DNA from: Methylomonas lenta
GTDB taxonomy: Bacteria > Pseudomonadota > Gammaproteobacteria > Methylococcales > Methylomonadaceae
Direction: 5' to 3'
NCBI RefSeq assembly: GCF_001644015.1
Contig: NZ_LUUI01000127.1
Location: 45,448-109,447, forward strand
Length of the DNA stretch: 64,000 nt
Positions 8,334-19,590 of the stretch are shown here, in pieces. The notes below the pieces were generated by a model, which was not told the DNA's origin, did no database searches, and saw only the letters and a list, made by a program, of their open reading frames with translations. The stretch's first letter is position 1. Each line of letters opens with the position of its first letter. The position numbers and the translations under genes are program-made.

Positions 8334-9221
8334 GTAATTAGCTTCCAGGCTGAATTGGCTACCCGGTTGAATCTTAATCAGGTCAAAGGCGATATTGCCG
8401 GCTTCAACACAAATAAATTTTTGATAATCCAGATTGGCTAAATCCGGCATTTTCATAGATGTTTTCGACCAGGGATTCCATACCACAGCGGTGCTGGTGT
8501 TGGGGGAACTGATATGAATGCGGCGTTTAAGCACCGGATCCACAATCTGCAGTTTTTTCACTGCATCGATATAAATCTGGTCCACTTCTCTCGATACGGT
8601 AACCGCGCCATGCTGGGTCTTTTGACTGCCTTGATCCAATTTATCAAAGTAATCGCAATCCTCCAGCCCAAACACTTTCACCCGCTTAATATCGCCGACC
8701 CGAAAATAACAATGAAAAGCCTGGGTAATCGAGAAGGGTTTATCGCCGGTATTAAACGTCGTCAGCTTTAATTGCAGGCTAGTGCCGATGGTAATATCCA
8801 GCATCAGCATAAACGGCTGCCGCCAGGTATTTTCCTGTTTAAAAGTTTCGTTAAACATTAAACTGACTTTAGTCTCAGCACCATTAATCGCTTCGGTATT
8901 AGCGATCTGCCAAAACTGATTTCGCACGAAGCCATGATTGGGGCGCTGCAAGCCTTTAGGATCCGGCCCAAACCAGGGCCAACACACCGGAATCCCGCCG
9001 CGAATAGCCTTGCCAGCCACATACTCGGATTGCTGACTAAGAAATAACACATCCTCAACTTGATCATGCGGCTGAAACGACAACACTTGCCCGCCATATA
9101 CCGAAATTAAAGCCTTGGCACTGCCATTGCTGATTTTAATCATCGGAAATCCACCTTGGCCCGGAAAAATATCCAGTTGGCCTGCAATTCCAAAATCACT
9201 ATTTAACCGCTGAATTTCCAT
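8316..9221 (-). CDS. D-hexose-6-phosphate mutarotase (YeaD-like)
   Basis: A 301-residue aldose 1-epimerase superfamily protein of the YeaD type, which interconverts the anomers of glucose-6-phosphate. Typical features are the N-terminal ISVYGGQVLSFQPH, the segment IRGGIPVCWPWFGP, the catalytic-region histidines in NHGFVRNQFW and FHCYFRVGDI, and VVWNPWSKTSMKMPDL near the C-terminus. It is convergent with trpC and alone on its strand. Confidence 0.92.
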   Translation of the reverse strand: MEIQRLNSDFGIAGQLDIFPGQGGFPMIKISNGSAKALISVYGGQVLSFQPHDQVEDVLFLSQQSEYVAGKAIRGGIPVCWPWFGPDPKGLQRPNHGFVRNQFWQIANTEAINGAETKVSLMFNETFKQENTWRQPFMLMLDITIGTSLQLKLTTFNTGDKPFSITQAFHCYFRVGDIKRVKVFGLEDCDYFDKLDQGSQKTQHGAVTVSREVDQIYIDAVKKLQIVDPVLKRRIHISSPNTSTAVVWNPWSKTSMKMPDLANLDYQKFICVEAGNIAFDLIKIQPGSQFSLEANYSLLAD

Positions 9222-9309
9222 AAACCTGTTTTATTAAGAATGATTAATTTATTTGTGACTTGAGAACAACAAAAACTAGCGGATTAACGCCATTTAACCG
9301 CGCAAAGTA

Positions 9310-9749
9310 CCGGAGCGGAAACCAGTATTAATCAGGCCTCGCAACAGTAAATCATTTGTATGTCGACGCAGAGCATCTAAGACTGCATTCCCACGCGAAA
9401 CGTGGGAACGATGTCAAACTATGCTGGGGTTAATCCCGTTATGCCGCGCCGAGCACCGAAGGTTTTGAACGGATCAGCCCGCTAGGGGTGATGCAGGGAT
9501 GCATCACGTTTTTCGTAGGGGCAGGGAAGCCCCTTCGGAAAACCCCGTTCAAAACCTTCGGCGCGCAGGATCAACGCGGCATCCGGGTCGCCTTTTCTTT
9601 GGATACTTTCTTTTGGCGAAACAAAAGAAAGTATCCCGCCCGCCGGTGCGGGAACCGGCATTAAATCAGGCCTCGCGATAGCGAATCATTGTTTGTACGT
9701 CGACGCAGAGCGTCTAAGGCTGCATTCCCACGCGAAACGTGGGAATGAT
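9310..9749. repeat. Nested palindrome block between two copies of a ~105 bp direct repeat
   Basis: Copies at 9310-9413 and 9643-9749 share, with scattered mismatches, the series CAGGCCTCGC, GTCGACGCAGAGC and GCATTCCCACGCGAAACGTG. Between them lie a perfect 17 bp inverted repeat (CCGAAGGTTTTGAACGG 9456-9472 and its complement 9545-9561) and a perfect 15 bp stem at 9601-9636 (GGATACTTTCTTTTG, loop GCGAAA). No convincing gene is present: the one short open frame here merely traverses the repeats. This is a composite of dispersed intergenic repeats, possibly a non-autonomous element. Confidence 0.75.
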
Positions 9750-9858
9750 CTATTGTTTGTAAGTCGACGTTGAATGACCATACAAATGATTGCATAACTC
9801 ATGGTAAATGTTAGAATCCGCGCTCATTCAATAAAACCCCAATTTTTAAGGAAATCCC

Positions 9859-10686
9859 ATGGAAAGAAAGCTTCAAATATTGCCAATATTAATTATATGC
9901 GGCATGACACTAGCAGCACCCAATGTAAACGCCAACATGATTTCCTTAAACTTTACTACTTACACAACATCAATAGGTGGTAGTTCGGGGTACAGTGACT
10001 TTTGGAATAACCCGCTTCAATCAAGCTATAGCATTAGCCTGGATTCAACAACTTTACAAAACTTCGCAAGCACGACGGCTTACAACAATACGCCAAACTA
10101 TACAGAAACCGTAACAACCGCTTTGAATAATGGTGGTCAGAATCTATATGCCTGGGGTACCGATACCCTTGTCTCCAATGGAACCATCAATCAAAGTTTT
10201 ACCCAGTTACAAACAGTACAGGCTGTAAATCGTGAAATGAGAAATGGCGTTCAATTTACCGATTCTTCCACTAGCTACACTTCAACAAACCAGGTGTACA
10301 CGGGTAATTTACCGCCAGAATTAATACCTACCCTCTCAAATCAACACACCAGAGAAAATAGTTATGCAAATTTTGACTGGTCTGCGTCTCTTGGCACCGA
10401 TCCTGAATTCGTAGTGTACGATGAACAACAGTTGGCGTCTTTTTTGTTCAGTTTGATCGGAAATCAATTTAATTTTTATAAATCATCAAACATTAGTGCT
10501 TGCTTAGACCTTCAAGAATGGGGCTGTAGCAATCAAACCCAACTCTCTTATAGAAGTGAAAGTGGATATGCAATCCTGTCTTCATTCAATGTTGGGGCAA
10601 TTGCGCCGGTTCCGCTACCTACTGCTTTTTGGCTATTTACTTCAGGATTAGGTGTTTTAGGTTTCGCTCGAAAAAGAAAAATCTAA
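9859..10686 (+). CDS. PEP-CTERM-type exported protein, otherwise unknown
   Basis: A 275-residue protein with a signal peptide (residues 1-25, cleaved near NVNA). Its C-terminus is a variant PEP-CTERM sorting signal: VPLPTAFWLF, a hydrophobic helix, then FARKRKI. Exosortase (EpsH/XrtA) would process it at the inner membrane for export, in a strain making exopolysaccharide. The middle is rich in Ser, Thr, Asn and Tyr, as in most such proteins, and matches no function I recognise. A good AAGGAA ribosome-binding site precedes the ATG. No exosortase gene is in the window. Confidence 0.8.
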   Translation: MERKLQILPILIICGMTLAAPNVNANMISLNFTTYTTSIGGSSGYSDFWNNPLQSSYSISLDSTTLQNFASTTAYNNTPNYTETVTTALNNGGQNLYAWGTDTLVSNGTINQSFTQLQTVQAVNREMRNGVQFTDSSTSYTSTNQVYTGNLPPELIPTLSNQHTRENSYANFDWSASLGTDPEFVVYDEQQLASFLFSLIGNQFNFYKSSNISACLDLQEWGCSNQTQLSYRSESGYAILSSFNVGAIAPVPLPTAFWLFTSGLGVLGFARKRKI

Positions 10687-10732
10687 GCTGTCAACTCCTA
10701 AGGTGGCTTTGCTGCCCTGCAATTCCTAAGCA

Positions 10733-10755
10733 GGCCGGGGGTTATATTCCCGGCC
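10733..10755 (+). terminator. Hairpin downstream of the PEP-CTERM gene
   Basis: A perfect 7 bp GC stem (GGCCGGG / CCCGGCC) with a 9-base loop, about 47 bases after the stop. GGCCGGG hairpins in this place are frequent after PEP-CTERM genes. The following sequence is only weakly T-rich, so termination is probable but not certain. Confidence 0.55.
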
Positions 10756-10800
10756 TAAATGTTTCAATCCATTCCAAAAAACAAAAAACCTTACAGATTC

Positions 10801-10836
10801 CGCGTGGGCACAAAAACGCGTGCCCACCCTACCTGT
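10801..10836. repeat. Dispersed palindromic repeat (GCGTGGGCAC family), copy 1
   Basis: GCGTGGGCA and TGCCCACCCTA around an A-rich loop. A second copy with the same arms lies at 41909-41936, so this is a repeat family rather than a local hairpin. It lies between the PEP-CTERM gene and the convergent small membrane gene and may also stop transcription. Confidence 0.7.
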
Positions 10837-10878
10837 CTTCGCATTCCCAGACGCTCCAGCGTCACAATAACCATAAAT

Positions 10879-11118
10879 TCAAGCAAACACTTTCCAAAGC
10901 ATCGCCATGGTAAACGCCAGGTTAAAACCAATCATCCATTTCAGAAGCTTGAACTCCCCTTCCGCATAAAGTTGATATTTGAGCATTTGCTCTTGAAAAA
11001 AATGCAGATGATCTTCCTTGCTAAGTTGCTGAATAGCTTCAGCCGCTTTAATTGCTTTTGACTCGCTGACACCAGCTTCTTTCAGTGCTTCATAAACTTC
11101 TGTAATCATCGTAGACAT
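10879..11118 (-). CDS. Small coiled-coil protein with C-terminal membrane anchor (DUF1640-like)
   Basis: A 79-residue protein. Residues 1-55 are predicted to be helical and charged (EALKEAGVSESKAIKAAEAI), and residues 58-77 form one membrane helix (WMIGFNLAFTMAMLWKVF). This layout matches the DUF1640/CCDC90-like small bacterial proteins, with a short coiled coil held at the inner membrane by its C-terminus. Function unknown. It has its own start with a GGAGAGC-like ribosome-binding site and is monocistronic. Confidence 0.65.
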   Translation of the reverse strand: MSTMITEVYEALKEAGVSESKAIKAAEAIQQLSKEDHLHFFQEQMLKYQLYAEGEFKLLKWMIGFNLAFTMAMLWKVFA

Positions 11119-11207
11119 TTTTGCTCTCCGCTATATCGCACTTGAAAGTATATCAAGATTCACACCAAACAAACCGCCAACCCATAACGCCACAAGACAA
11201 TCAAATT

Positions 11208-11960
11208 CTACGCCACACCCAACCTAATCCCCCCAAAATACCGCTCCAAATCAATCCGGATCGGCATAAAATACACATTCAAACCATTGGCCGCTGCCGA
11301 AGCCATCACGTCATTGGCAAAGCTAACATTCCAGTCGTAATCCGGTCTAAAATTCAGCGGAAACTTAACCTTGTTTTTAACTTCCCAGTAATTCATCGAG
11401 GCCTGGGTGGTAATCGGGCTGATGCCGATAAACGTTTCCAGGCCTTGCATGTGTTCGGCGTAAATGTCGATCAAACGCTTGTCGTAAAACGGCTGCGAGA
11501 AATAGCCCCGCGCACCGGCATCGGCTTTACGTTGGATATAGTCGCATTCATCCTGTAAACCTTGCCGATGCGGGTCGAAGCCGGCATAGATATTTAAAGC
11601 GGGAAAACGTAGACGTACCACCCGAATCAAATCCACCACATCGGTATTATAAAAAGCCCGCTTCAAGCCTTCCGGCGGATCACCGGTGACTAACAGCACG
11701 CTATCTAACTGATAGTCTTCAATGATACGAAACAACTCGCCGCTATCGATTTTGAAATCGATAGCGCGAAAATGCGGGATGAAACGGTATTTTCTGCGAT
11801 CGATGCGGGTGGCCAGTTCCCAGCTGCGAGTATCGAAGCGCTGGATATCCGGTACATTGATAAAGTGAATGCCGTCATCCAGCTTTTGTACAAACGCATA
11901 TTGCTGGTCAAAAGCCTCCAGGCTTCTGGGTACGATTTCAAACGAGATATTCATTGCCAA
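11208..11960 (-). CDS. Methylenetetrahydrofolate reductase-like protein
   Basis: A 250-residue TIM-barrel protein related to the MetF family, shorter than MetF itself (about 290). Recognisable parts are ISFEIVPRS at the N-terminus, SVLLVTGDPPEG, IYAGFDPHRQGL, the segment DAGARGYFSQPFYDKRLID (MetF: GADFFITQ...D) and FIGISPITTQ. It may use FAD and tetrahydrofolate in one-carbon metabolism, but divergence from true MetF leaves its reaction open. It lies 2 bp upstream of the glmS 3' end boundary on the same strand and is probably co-transcribed after glmS. Confidence 0.75.
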   Translation of the reverse strand: MAMNISFEIVPRSLEAFDQQYAFVQKLDDGIHFINVPDIQRFDTRSWELATRIDRRKYRFIPHFRAIDFKIDSGELFRIIEDYQLDSVLLVTGDPPEGLKRAFYNTDVVDLIRVVRLRFPALNIYAGFDPHRQGLQDECDYIQRKADAGARGYFSQPFYDKRLIDIYAEHMQGLETFIGISPITTQASMNYWEVKNKVKFPLNFRPDYDWNVSFANDVMASAAANGLNVYFMPIRIDLERYFGGIRLGVA

Positions 11961-11962
11961 AT

Positions 11963-13792
11963 TTATTCCACCGTCACCGATTTTGCCAGGTTGCGCGGCT
12001 GGTCCACATCGGTGCCTTTCAATACCGCCACGTGATAAGACAACAACTGCAGCGGAATCGTATAAATGATCGGCGAAATGATGTTGGCGACGCTGGGCAC
12101 TTTGATGATCTGTACGTTTTCATCACTGGATTCTGCCAAACTTTCATCCATAAATACAATCAACTGACCACCACGGGCACTGACTTCCTGAATATTGGAT
12201 TTCAGTTTTTCCAGTAAATTGTTATTGGGCGCCACGGTGACAACCGGCATTTCGGCATCAATCAAGGCCAAAGGACCATGTTTCAATTCACCGGCTGGAT
12301 AGGCTTCTGCGTGAATATAGGAAATTTCCTTCAGCTTTAGCGCACCTTCCATCGCGATAGGATAGTGGGTGCCACGACCTAAAAACAACGCATTATGTTT
12401 ATCGGCAAAGCGCTGTGATAGCACTTCAATAGTTTCGTCCAGCTTCAATACCTTTTCGATGTTGCCAGGCAAGCTAAATAATTCAGAGACGATTTTGTCT
12501 TCCATTTCCTGGCTCAACTCAAACCGACGCCCAACCGCAATCAACAACATTTGCAGGGCGACCAACTGCGTGGTGAAGGCTTTGGTTGAGGCAACGCCAA
12601 TTTCCGGGCCGGCGCGGGTCATCATGACTAAGTCTGACTCACGTACCAAAGAGCTTTCCGGTACATTACAAATGACGAGCGAATGTTTCACGCCGAGCTT
12701 CTTGGCTTCCTGCAAGGCGGCCAAGGTATCTGCGGTTTCACCGGACTGGGAAATGGTGACAACCAGCGTATCGGGCGAAATCACCGGATTGCGATATCTG
12801 AATTCGCTGGCTACTTCAATGCTGCACGGTACCCGGGCGTATTTTTCCAACCAGTAACGTGCAACTAAACCTGAGTGATAGCTGGTGCCACAGGCTAAAA
12901 TCAATACGGATTTAATTTGGTCGAAGACTTCGGCAGCGTTATGACCGAAAGCATTGTCCTGTAATCGATTGTTAACGAAGCGGCCTTCCAGCGTTTCAGA
13001 CACCGCCCAGGCTTGTTCGTATATTTCTTTCAGCATGAAGTGGCGATATTTACCTTTGTCGACCGAATCGGCTTTTAACTGACTCTCGATAACCGGACGC
13101 ACTACCCGTTTGCCGTTTTCATCCTGAATACTGACGCCGTTAATGGTCAATTCGGCAATGTCACCATCTTCAAGAAAGATGAAACGCTGGGTCACCGGCA
13201 GCAGGGCGGCAATATCCGAAGCAATGAAATACTCACCAATGCCTATGCCAATCACCAGCGGGCTACCTTTGCGACAAGCTATCAGTAGGTCAGGTTGATC
13301 GGCATGCACAACACCTAGTGCATAAGCGCCTTGTAAGCTAACAATAGTGCTTTTGACAGCTGCCAATAAATCGTCTGTTGCCTGTAACTCCTGGGCAATT
13401 TTATGCACGATGACTTCGGTATCGGTTTCCGAAGTAAACACATAGCCGGCTTGCTTTAATGTGGCGCGCAAATGATCGTGGTTTTCGATGATGCCGTTAT
13501 GCACCACGGCCACTTTATCTTTGCTGATATGTGGATGGGCATTCTGGGTACTGGGTTTACCATGCGTTGCCCATCGGGTGTGGGCAATACCGATTTGACC
13601 GGCGATAGGGTCGCTGGCTAATAAAGCCTCCAGACCTTTGACTTTGCCCAATTCACGTTTTCTAAATATCTGACCCTGGCTGACGACCGCCAAACCGGCA
13701 GAATCATAGCCACGATATTCCAGCCGTTTCAAGCCTTCAATTAGAATGGGTACCACGTTACGCTGTGCGATGCCTGCTACTATTCCACACAT
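11963..13792 (-). CDS. glmS: Glutamine-fructose-6-phosphate aminotransferase (isomerising)
   Basis: Makes glucosamine-6-phosphate, the entry into peptidoglycan and LPS amino sugars. The start at 13792 gives MCGIVAG, placing the catalytic Cys at position 2 and the length at 609 residues, as in E. coli. The N-terminal glutaminase domain (HTRWATHG, NGIIENHDHLR) is followed by two SIS domains (ACGTSYHSG, ISQSGETADTLAAL) and the C-terminal AKSVTVE. The longer frame upstream runs into glmU and is not used. glmU ends 1 bp upstream, so the two are an operon. Confidence 0.98.
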   Translation of the reverse strand: MCGIVAGIAQRNVVPILIEGLKRLEYRGYDSAGLAVVSQGQIFRKRELGKVKGLEALLASDPIAGQIGIAHTRWATHGKPSTQNAHPHISKDKVAVVHNGIIENHDHLRATLKQAGYVFTSETDTEVIVHKIAQELQATDDLLAAVKSTIVSLQGAYALGVVHADQPDLLIACRKGSPLVIGIGIGEYFIASDIAALLPVTQRFIFLEDGDIAELTINGVSIQDENGKRVVRPVIESQLKADSVDKGKYRHFMLKEIYEQAWAVSETLEGRFVNNRLQDNAFGHNAAEVFDQIKSVLILACGTSYHSGLVARYWLEKYARVPCSIEVASEFRYRNPVISPDTLVVTISQSGETADTLAALQEAKKLGVKHSLVICNVPESSLVRESDLVMMTRAGPEIGVASTKAFTTQLVALQMLLIAVGRRFELSQEMEDKIVSELFSLPGNIEKVLKLDETIEVLSQRFADKHNALFLGRGTHYPIAMEGALKLKEISYIHAEAYPAGELKHGPLALIDAEMPVVTVAPNNNLLEKLKSNIQEVSARGGQLIVFMDESLAESSDENVQIIKVPSVANIISPIIYTIPLQLLSYHVAVLKGTDVDQPRNLAKSVTVE

Positions 13793-13793
13793 A

Positions 13794-15212
13794 TTATTTC
13801 TCCGACTTACAGGGATGTAGGGAGTGCAGAGAACTGTCTGGAACAGTTTCTGCCTTAACTGGGCGCTGCCAACTAGCAACACTGATTTGCTTGACTCGAC
13901 TCAAGGTTAATTGCTCGGCAGGCGTATCTCTGGTGATTGTAGACCCTGCGCCAATTGTGGCATTTTTGGCTATCGTAACCGGCGCCACCAGTTGCGTGTC
14001 GGAGCCGATAAACGCACCGTCTTCAATGATAGTCTTAAATTTGTTGGCCCCATCGTAGTTACAGGTGATTGTGCCGGCACCGATATTGACCTTGCTACCC
14101 ACTTCACTATCGCCGATGTAACTTAAATGATTAATTTTGCTGCCGCTGGCTACCGTAGTTTTTTTGATTTCCACAAAATTACCGATATGCACATGGTCGG
14201 CCAATTCAGTTTGCGGTCTCAATCTGGCAAATGGGCCGATACGACTATCTGCACCCACAACCGCATCTTCAATCACGCTGTTGGCCAATATTTCTACGCC
14301 ATCGGCCAGTGTGGCATTTTTGATCAAGCAGTTCGGACCGATTTTGACAAATGACCCAATGCGGTTAATGCCTTCGAAAATCACGTTGATATCCACGTCG
14401 ATATCCTGCCCCAATTCGGCGAATTCACCTCTGACATCGATGCGATTAGGATCACGTAATGTGATGCCTTTTTCCATTAGCATCTGCGCTTGCTCAAACT
14501 GATACACTCGTTCCAGATGCGCTAATTGGCTGCGATTATTCACACCCAATACTTCATCCTGACTGCTTGCTTGAGTCGTTTCAACCGTCAAACCATCATC
14601 CACTGCCATCTCAATTATGTCCGTTAGATAATATTCATTTTGCGCATTGTCATTGCTCAAGCGTGCTAACCAGTTTTTCAACTGCTTGCCTTTGCAAGCC
14701 AAAATACCCGTGTTACCTTCATTAATTTGCAACTCCATTTCATTGGCGTCTTTCTGCTCGACAATTTTGATCACAGCATGATCTTTATCACGCACGATAC
14801 GTCCGTATCCAGTCGGATCATCCAGCGTCACTGTCAACAATGCTAATGATGTGGCGCTTACTTTTTTAAGCAGGGTTTGAATGGTTTGGGCTTTTAATAA
14901 GGGCACGTCACCATACAATATCAACACGGTATCGGCATCTTCGACGTGGTGAATTGCTTGTTGCACAGCATGGCCCGTACCTAGCTGCTGCCTTTGCTCT
15001 ATCCAGGTCGCATCGAGCTGACACAGAGTTTGTTTGACAGTTTCTCCGCCATGACCATAGATAATGAATACCTGATTATCTTCGAGCGATAAACTCGTTT
15101 CGTAAACATGCTGCAATAGCGCCTTATTGGCAATTTCATGCAACACTTTTGATCGGGATGAACGCATACGCGTACCCTGGCCTGCAGCCAGGATGATGGT
15201 TTTTATCGACAT
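13794..15212 (-). CDS. glmU: Bifunctional GlcNAc-1-phosphate uridyltransferase / GlcN-1-phosphate acetyltransferase
   Basis: Makes UDP-GlcNAc from glucosamine-1-phosphate in two steps. The N-terminal pyrophosphorylase domain shows LAAGQGTRMRS, GTGHAVQQA and LYGDVPLL. The C-terminal left-handed beta helix carries hexapeptide repeats and the acetyltransferase region (NFVEIKKTTVASGSKINHLS, GAGTITCNYDG). Its 472 residues are slightly more than E. coli GlmU. The stop lies 1 bp before the glmS start. It follows the atp operon after a terminator, so some separate promoter activity is likely. Confidence 0.98.
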   Translation of the reverse strand: MSIKTIILAAGQGTRMRSSRSKVLHEIANKALLQHVYETSLSLEDNQVFIIYGHGGETVKQTLCQLDATWIEQRQQLGTGHAVQQAIHHVEDADTVLILYGDVPLLKAQTIQTLLKKVSATSLALLTVTLDDPTGYGRIVRDKDHAVIKIVEQKDANEMELQINEGNTGILACKGKQLKNWLARLSNDNAQNEYYLTDIIEMAVDDGLTVETTQASSQDEVLGVNNRSQLAHLERVYQFEQAQMLMEKGITLRDPNRIDVRGEFAELGQDIDVDINVIFEGINRIGSFVKIGPNCLIKNATLADGVEILANSVIEDAVVGADSRIGPFARLRPQTELADHVHIGNFVEIKKTTVASGSKINHLSYIGDSEVGSKVNIGAGTITCNYDGANKFKTIIEDGAFIGSDTQLVAPVTIAKNATIGAGSTITRDTPAEQLTLSRVKQISVASWQRPVKAETVPDSSLHSLHPCKSEK

Positions 15213-15233
15213 GTCTTATTCCTTCAAACAAAA

Positions 15234-15263
15234 AAGCCCGATGACGCAGGCGTTATCGGGCTT
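15234..15263 (-). terminator. Rho-independent terminator of the atp operon
   Basis: Arms AAGCCCGAT (15234-15242) and ATCGGGCTT (15255-15263) form a 9 bp stem. Read on the minus strand it is followed by a run of six T. It lies 23 bp after the atpC stop and before glmU. Confidence 0.9.
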
Positions 15264-15285
15264 ATGTATACACGAGGGTTAAATT

Positions 15286-15708
15286 TTACGAACCACGTTT
15301 TCTTAATCTTTCCAGTGTTCTTAGCTGCATCACAGCTTCTGCAAGCTTAGCCTGTGCTATAGCGTAATCTACTTTACCGGATTTATCACTTAACATTTCC
15401 TCTGCACGGGCTTTGGCTTGTAATGCCTCGGCTTCATCAATGTCATGCGCACGAATTGCGGTATCAGCCAAAATGGTGACCAAATGCGGCTGAACTTCCA
15501 GCAAACCACCAGAGACATAAAACTCCTGGCTTTCCTTGGCACTGATTTTTACCCGTACTTCACCCGGTTTTAATTTGGTGATTAACGGTGCGTGACGCGG
15601 GGCAATACCCACATCACCCATCTCAGCGGGTGCAAAAAGCATCTCAGCTAAACCTGAGTAGACTTCTTCCTCCGCGCTAACGATGCAAACTTGAATAGTC
15701 ATGGCCAT
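15286..15708 (-). CDS. atpC: F1Fo ATP synthase epsilon subunit
   Basis: A 140-residue central-stalk subunit that couples and inhibits F1. The N-terminal beta sandwich (VSAEEEVYSGLAEMLFAPAE, ITKLKPGEVRV) is followed by the helical hairpin (AEALQAKARAEEML, LERLRKRGS). Last gene of the atp operon, followed by a strong terminator. An ATG two codons further in (15702) is an alternative start. Confidence 0.97.
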   Translation of the reverse strand: MAMTIQVCIVSAEEEVYSGLAEMLFAPAEMGDVGIAPRHAPLITKLKPGEVRVKISAKESQEFYVSGGLLEVQPHLVTILADTAIRAHDIDEAEALQAKARAEEMLSDKSGKVDYAIAQAKLAEAVMQLRTLERLRKRGS

Positions 15709-15735
15709 ATCCTATATCTCCACTAATTAGAGGAA

Positions 15736-17130
<1,395 letters not shown>

Positions 17131-17152
17131 CTATCTAAACTTGTGAAATGCG

Positions 17153-18016
17153 TTAAACAGCTGCAGCTCCGGCAACAATTTCCGAAATTTCCTGCGTGAT
17201 TGCCGCTTGTCTTGCTTTGTTGTACACAAGTTGCAATTCTTTAATGATGTTTCCAGCGTTGTCGGATGCACTTTTCATGGCCACCATACGGGCTGCCTGT
17301 TCGCAGGCATTGTTTTCAACCAACCCTTGATAGACGATTGATTCGACGTAGCGCTGCAGTAAATGATCCAGAACTTCTTTGGCACCTGGCTCATAGAGAT
17401 AATCCCAATGACCGCGTAAATCTTCTTCCAACTCGCCAGCTACTATCGGTAACAATTGTGTCATCATCGGCTTTTGCGTCATGGTGTTGACAAACTCATT
17501 GTTCACCACATGTAGCTCATCCACTGTGCCGCTCTGATAAGCATCCAGCATGATTTTGATGACGCCGATTATATCCATTTGATGAGGTATATCCCCCAGC
17601 TTGGAAACCTGACCGATTACATTAGCATTGATATTGCTAAAAAAGCTGGCAGCTTTGCCGCCGACTGTACACAAATCAACTTCAATGCCACGGCTATTCC
17701 ATTGCTGCATCTGAGTCAAAACCGTTCTAAACAGATTAGCATTTAAGCCACCGCATAAACCTCTGTCCGAACTGACAACAATGATACCTACGCGTTTAAC
17801 TTCACGCGCTATCATGTACGGATGTTTGTACTCGGGATTTGCATGTGACAGATGCTTGATAATCTGACTAATTTTTTTCGAGTACGGACGGGTAGCCTGC
17901 ATGCGGTCTTTGGTTTTACGCATTTTACTCGCGGCCACCATTTCCATGGCGCGGGTGATCTTTTGAGTATTTTTAATACTTGCGATCTTGGTACGTATTT
18001 CTTTGCCAACAGCCAT
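17153..18016 (-). CDS. atpG: F1Fo ATP synthase gamma subunit
   Basis: A 287-residue rotor shaft. The conserved N-terminal helix ([29 protein letters not shown]), the [15 protein letters not shown] segment and the C-terminal helix ([27 protein letters not shown]) are present. It lies 11 bp after atpA within the operon. Confidence 0.98.
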   Translation of the reverse strand: MAVGKEIRTKIASIKNTQKITRAMEMVAASKMRKTKDRMQATRPYSKKISQIIKHLSHANPEYKHPYMIAREVKRVGIIVVSSDRGLCGGLNANLFRTVLTQMQQWNSRGIEVDLCTVGGKAASFFSNINANVIGQVSKLGDIPHQMDIIGVIKIMLDAYQSGTVDELHVVNNEFVNTMTQKPMMTQLLPIVAGELEEDLRGHWDYLYEPGAKEVLDHLLQRYVESIVYQGLVENNACEQAARMVAMKSASDNAGNIIKELQLVYNKARQAAITQEISEIVAGAAAV

Positions 18017-18027
18017 CGACTATCCTT

Positions 18028-19569
18028 TTACCAGCTACTTGTTTTAATGAAACGTTCGATGGCACTGTGGATGCCATTTTTTATTTCATCGCTGAAGTCG
18101 CCTGTCTGATTGATTTTTGCCATCAGTGTTTGCTCTTCTGCTTTCATGAAAGATAGCAGCGCTGATTCAAAATCGAGCACTTTTTTCACTTCCAACTCAT
18201 CCAGAAAACCACTGTTAGCCGCATACAGAGACACACCCATTTCTGCAACTGACATAGGCGCATATTGATGTTGTTTCATCAGTTCGGTAACACGTTGTCC
18301 ACGCTCGATCTGTTTACGTGTACTTTCGTCCAAATCCGAAGCAAACTGGGCGAACGCCGCTAATTCGCGATACTGTGCTAAATCCAGACGAATACCGCCA
18401 CCCAATTTTTTGATAATTTTGGTTTGCGCTGCACCACCTACTCGTGACACAGACAGACCAGCATTCACCGCAGGGCGGATACCCGAGTTGAACAAACCGG
18501 TTTCCAAGAAAATCTGGCCATCAGTAATAGAAATTACGTTAGTCGGTACAAATGCAGATACGTCACCACCTTGTGTTTCGATAATTGGCAATGCGGTCAA
18601 TGAACCTGTTTTGCCTTTTACTTTACCATTGGTGAGTTTTTCCACTTCGACAGCATTAATGCGGGCTGCACGTTCCAACAAACGGGAATGGATATAAAAA
18701 ACATCCCCTGGATACGCTTCACGACCTGGCGGACGACGTAACAACAATGAAATCTGACGATAAGCCCAAGCTTGTTTGGTCAAATCATCGTAAATAATCA
18801 GCGCATCTTCGCCTTTATCGCGGAAGTATTCACCCATCGAACAACCGGTGTAAGGGGCAATAAATTGCAAAGCTGCCGCTTCAGAGGCTGATGCAACAAC
18901 GATGATCGTGTGTTCCATTGCGCCGTGTTCTTCCAGTTTGCGAACCACGTTGGCAATGGATGAACGTTTTTGGCCAATAGCGACATAAATACATTTAATG
19001 CCGGTACCTTTTTGATTGATGATGGCATCAATTGCAATGGCCGTTTTACCCGTTTGTCTGTCACCGATGATCAGCTCACGTTGACCACGTCCAACAGGAA
19101 TCATGGAGTCAATTGATTTCAAACCGATTTGTACCGGCTGATCAACGGACTGTCTGGCAATAACGCCTGGGGCAATTTTTTCGATGGGTGCTGATAAATC
19201 GGTATCGATGGCGCCTTTGCCGTCGATGGGATTACCCAGCGCATCAACCACGCGACCCAACAAGGCTTCGCCGACGGGGACTTCTAATATTCTACTTGTG
19301 CATTTAACGGTGTCGCCTTCGCTTATATGTTGGTAGGCACCCAACATTACCACGCCGACAGAGTCTCTTTCCAGGTTTAAGGCCATGCCGTAAGAGCCGC
19401 CAGGAAATTCCAGCATTTCGCCCTGCATCGCGTCCGATAAACCATGTACACGAACAATACCGTCAGTCACACTGACCACAGTACCTTCCGAGTGCGCCTC
19501 GATTTGGGCGTCGAAATTCTCGATCTTCTTTTTAATCAGATCACTTATTTCAGATGGATTTAATTGCAT
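18028..19569 (-). CDS. atpA: F1Fo ATP synthase alpha subunit
   Basis: A 513-residue non-catalytic nucleotide-binding subunit, the same length as in E. coli. It has the P-loop [15 protein letters not shown], a nearby [11 protein letters not shown] and the signature [17 protein letters not shown] (arginine finger region). Between atpH (21 bp) and atpG. Confidence 0.99.
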   Translation of the reverse strand: MQLNPSEISDLIKKKIENFDAQIEAHSEGTVVSVTDGIVRVHGLSDAMQGEMLEFPGGSYGMALNLERDSVGVVMLGAYQHISEGDTVKCTSRILEVPVGEALLGRVVDALGNPIDGKGAIDTDLSAPIEKIAPGVIARQSVDQPVQIGLKSIDSMIPVGRGQRELIIGDRQTGKTAIAIDAIINQKGTGIKCIYVAIGQKRSSIANVVRKLEEHGAMEHTIIVVASASEAAALQFIAPYTGCSMGEYFRDKGEDALIIYDDLTKQAWAYRQISLLLRRPPGREAYPGDVFYIHSRLLERAARINAVEVEKLTNGKVKGKTGSLTALPIIETQGGDVSAFVPTNVISITDGQIFLETGLFNSGIRPAVNAGLSVSRVGGAAQTKIIKKLGGGIRLDLAQYRELAAFAQFASDLDESTRKQIERGQRVTELMKQHQYAPMSVAEMGVSLYAANSGFLDELEVKKVLDFESALLSFMKAEEQTLMAKINQTGDFSDEIKNGIHSAIERFIKTSSW

Positions 19570-19590
19570 TTTATTTTCCCGATCTAGCTC

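Noticed and set aside
9391-9413. CCCACGCGAAACGTGGG as a parS site
   Set aside because: Superficially like parS, but the half-sites do not fit TGTTTCACGTGAAACA and the unit belongs to a dispersed repeat family.
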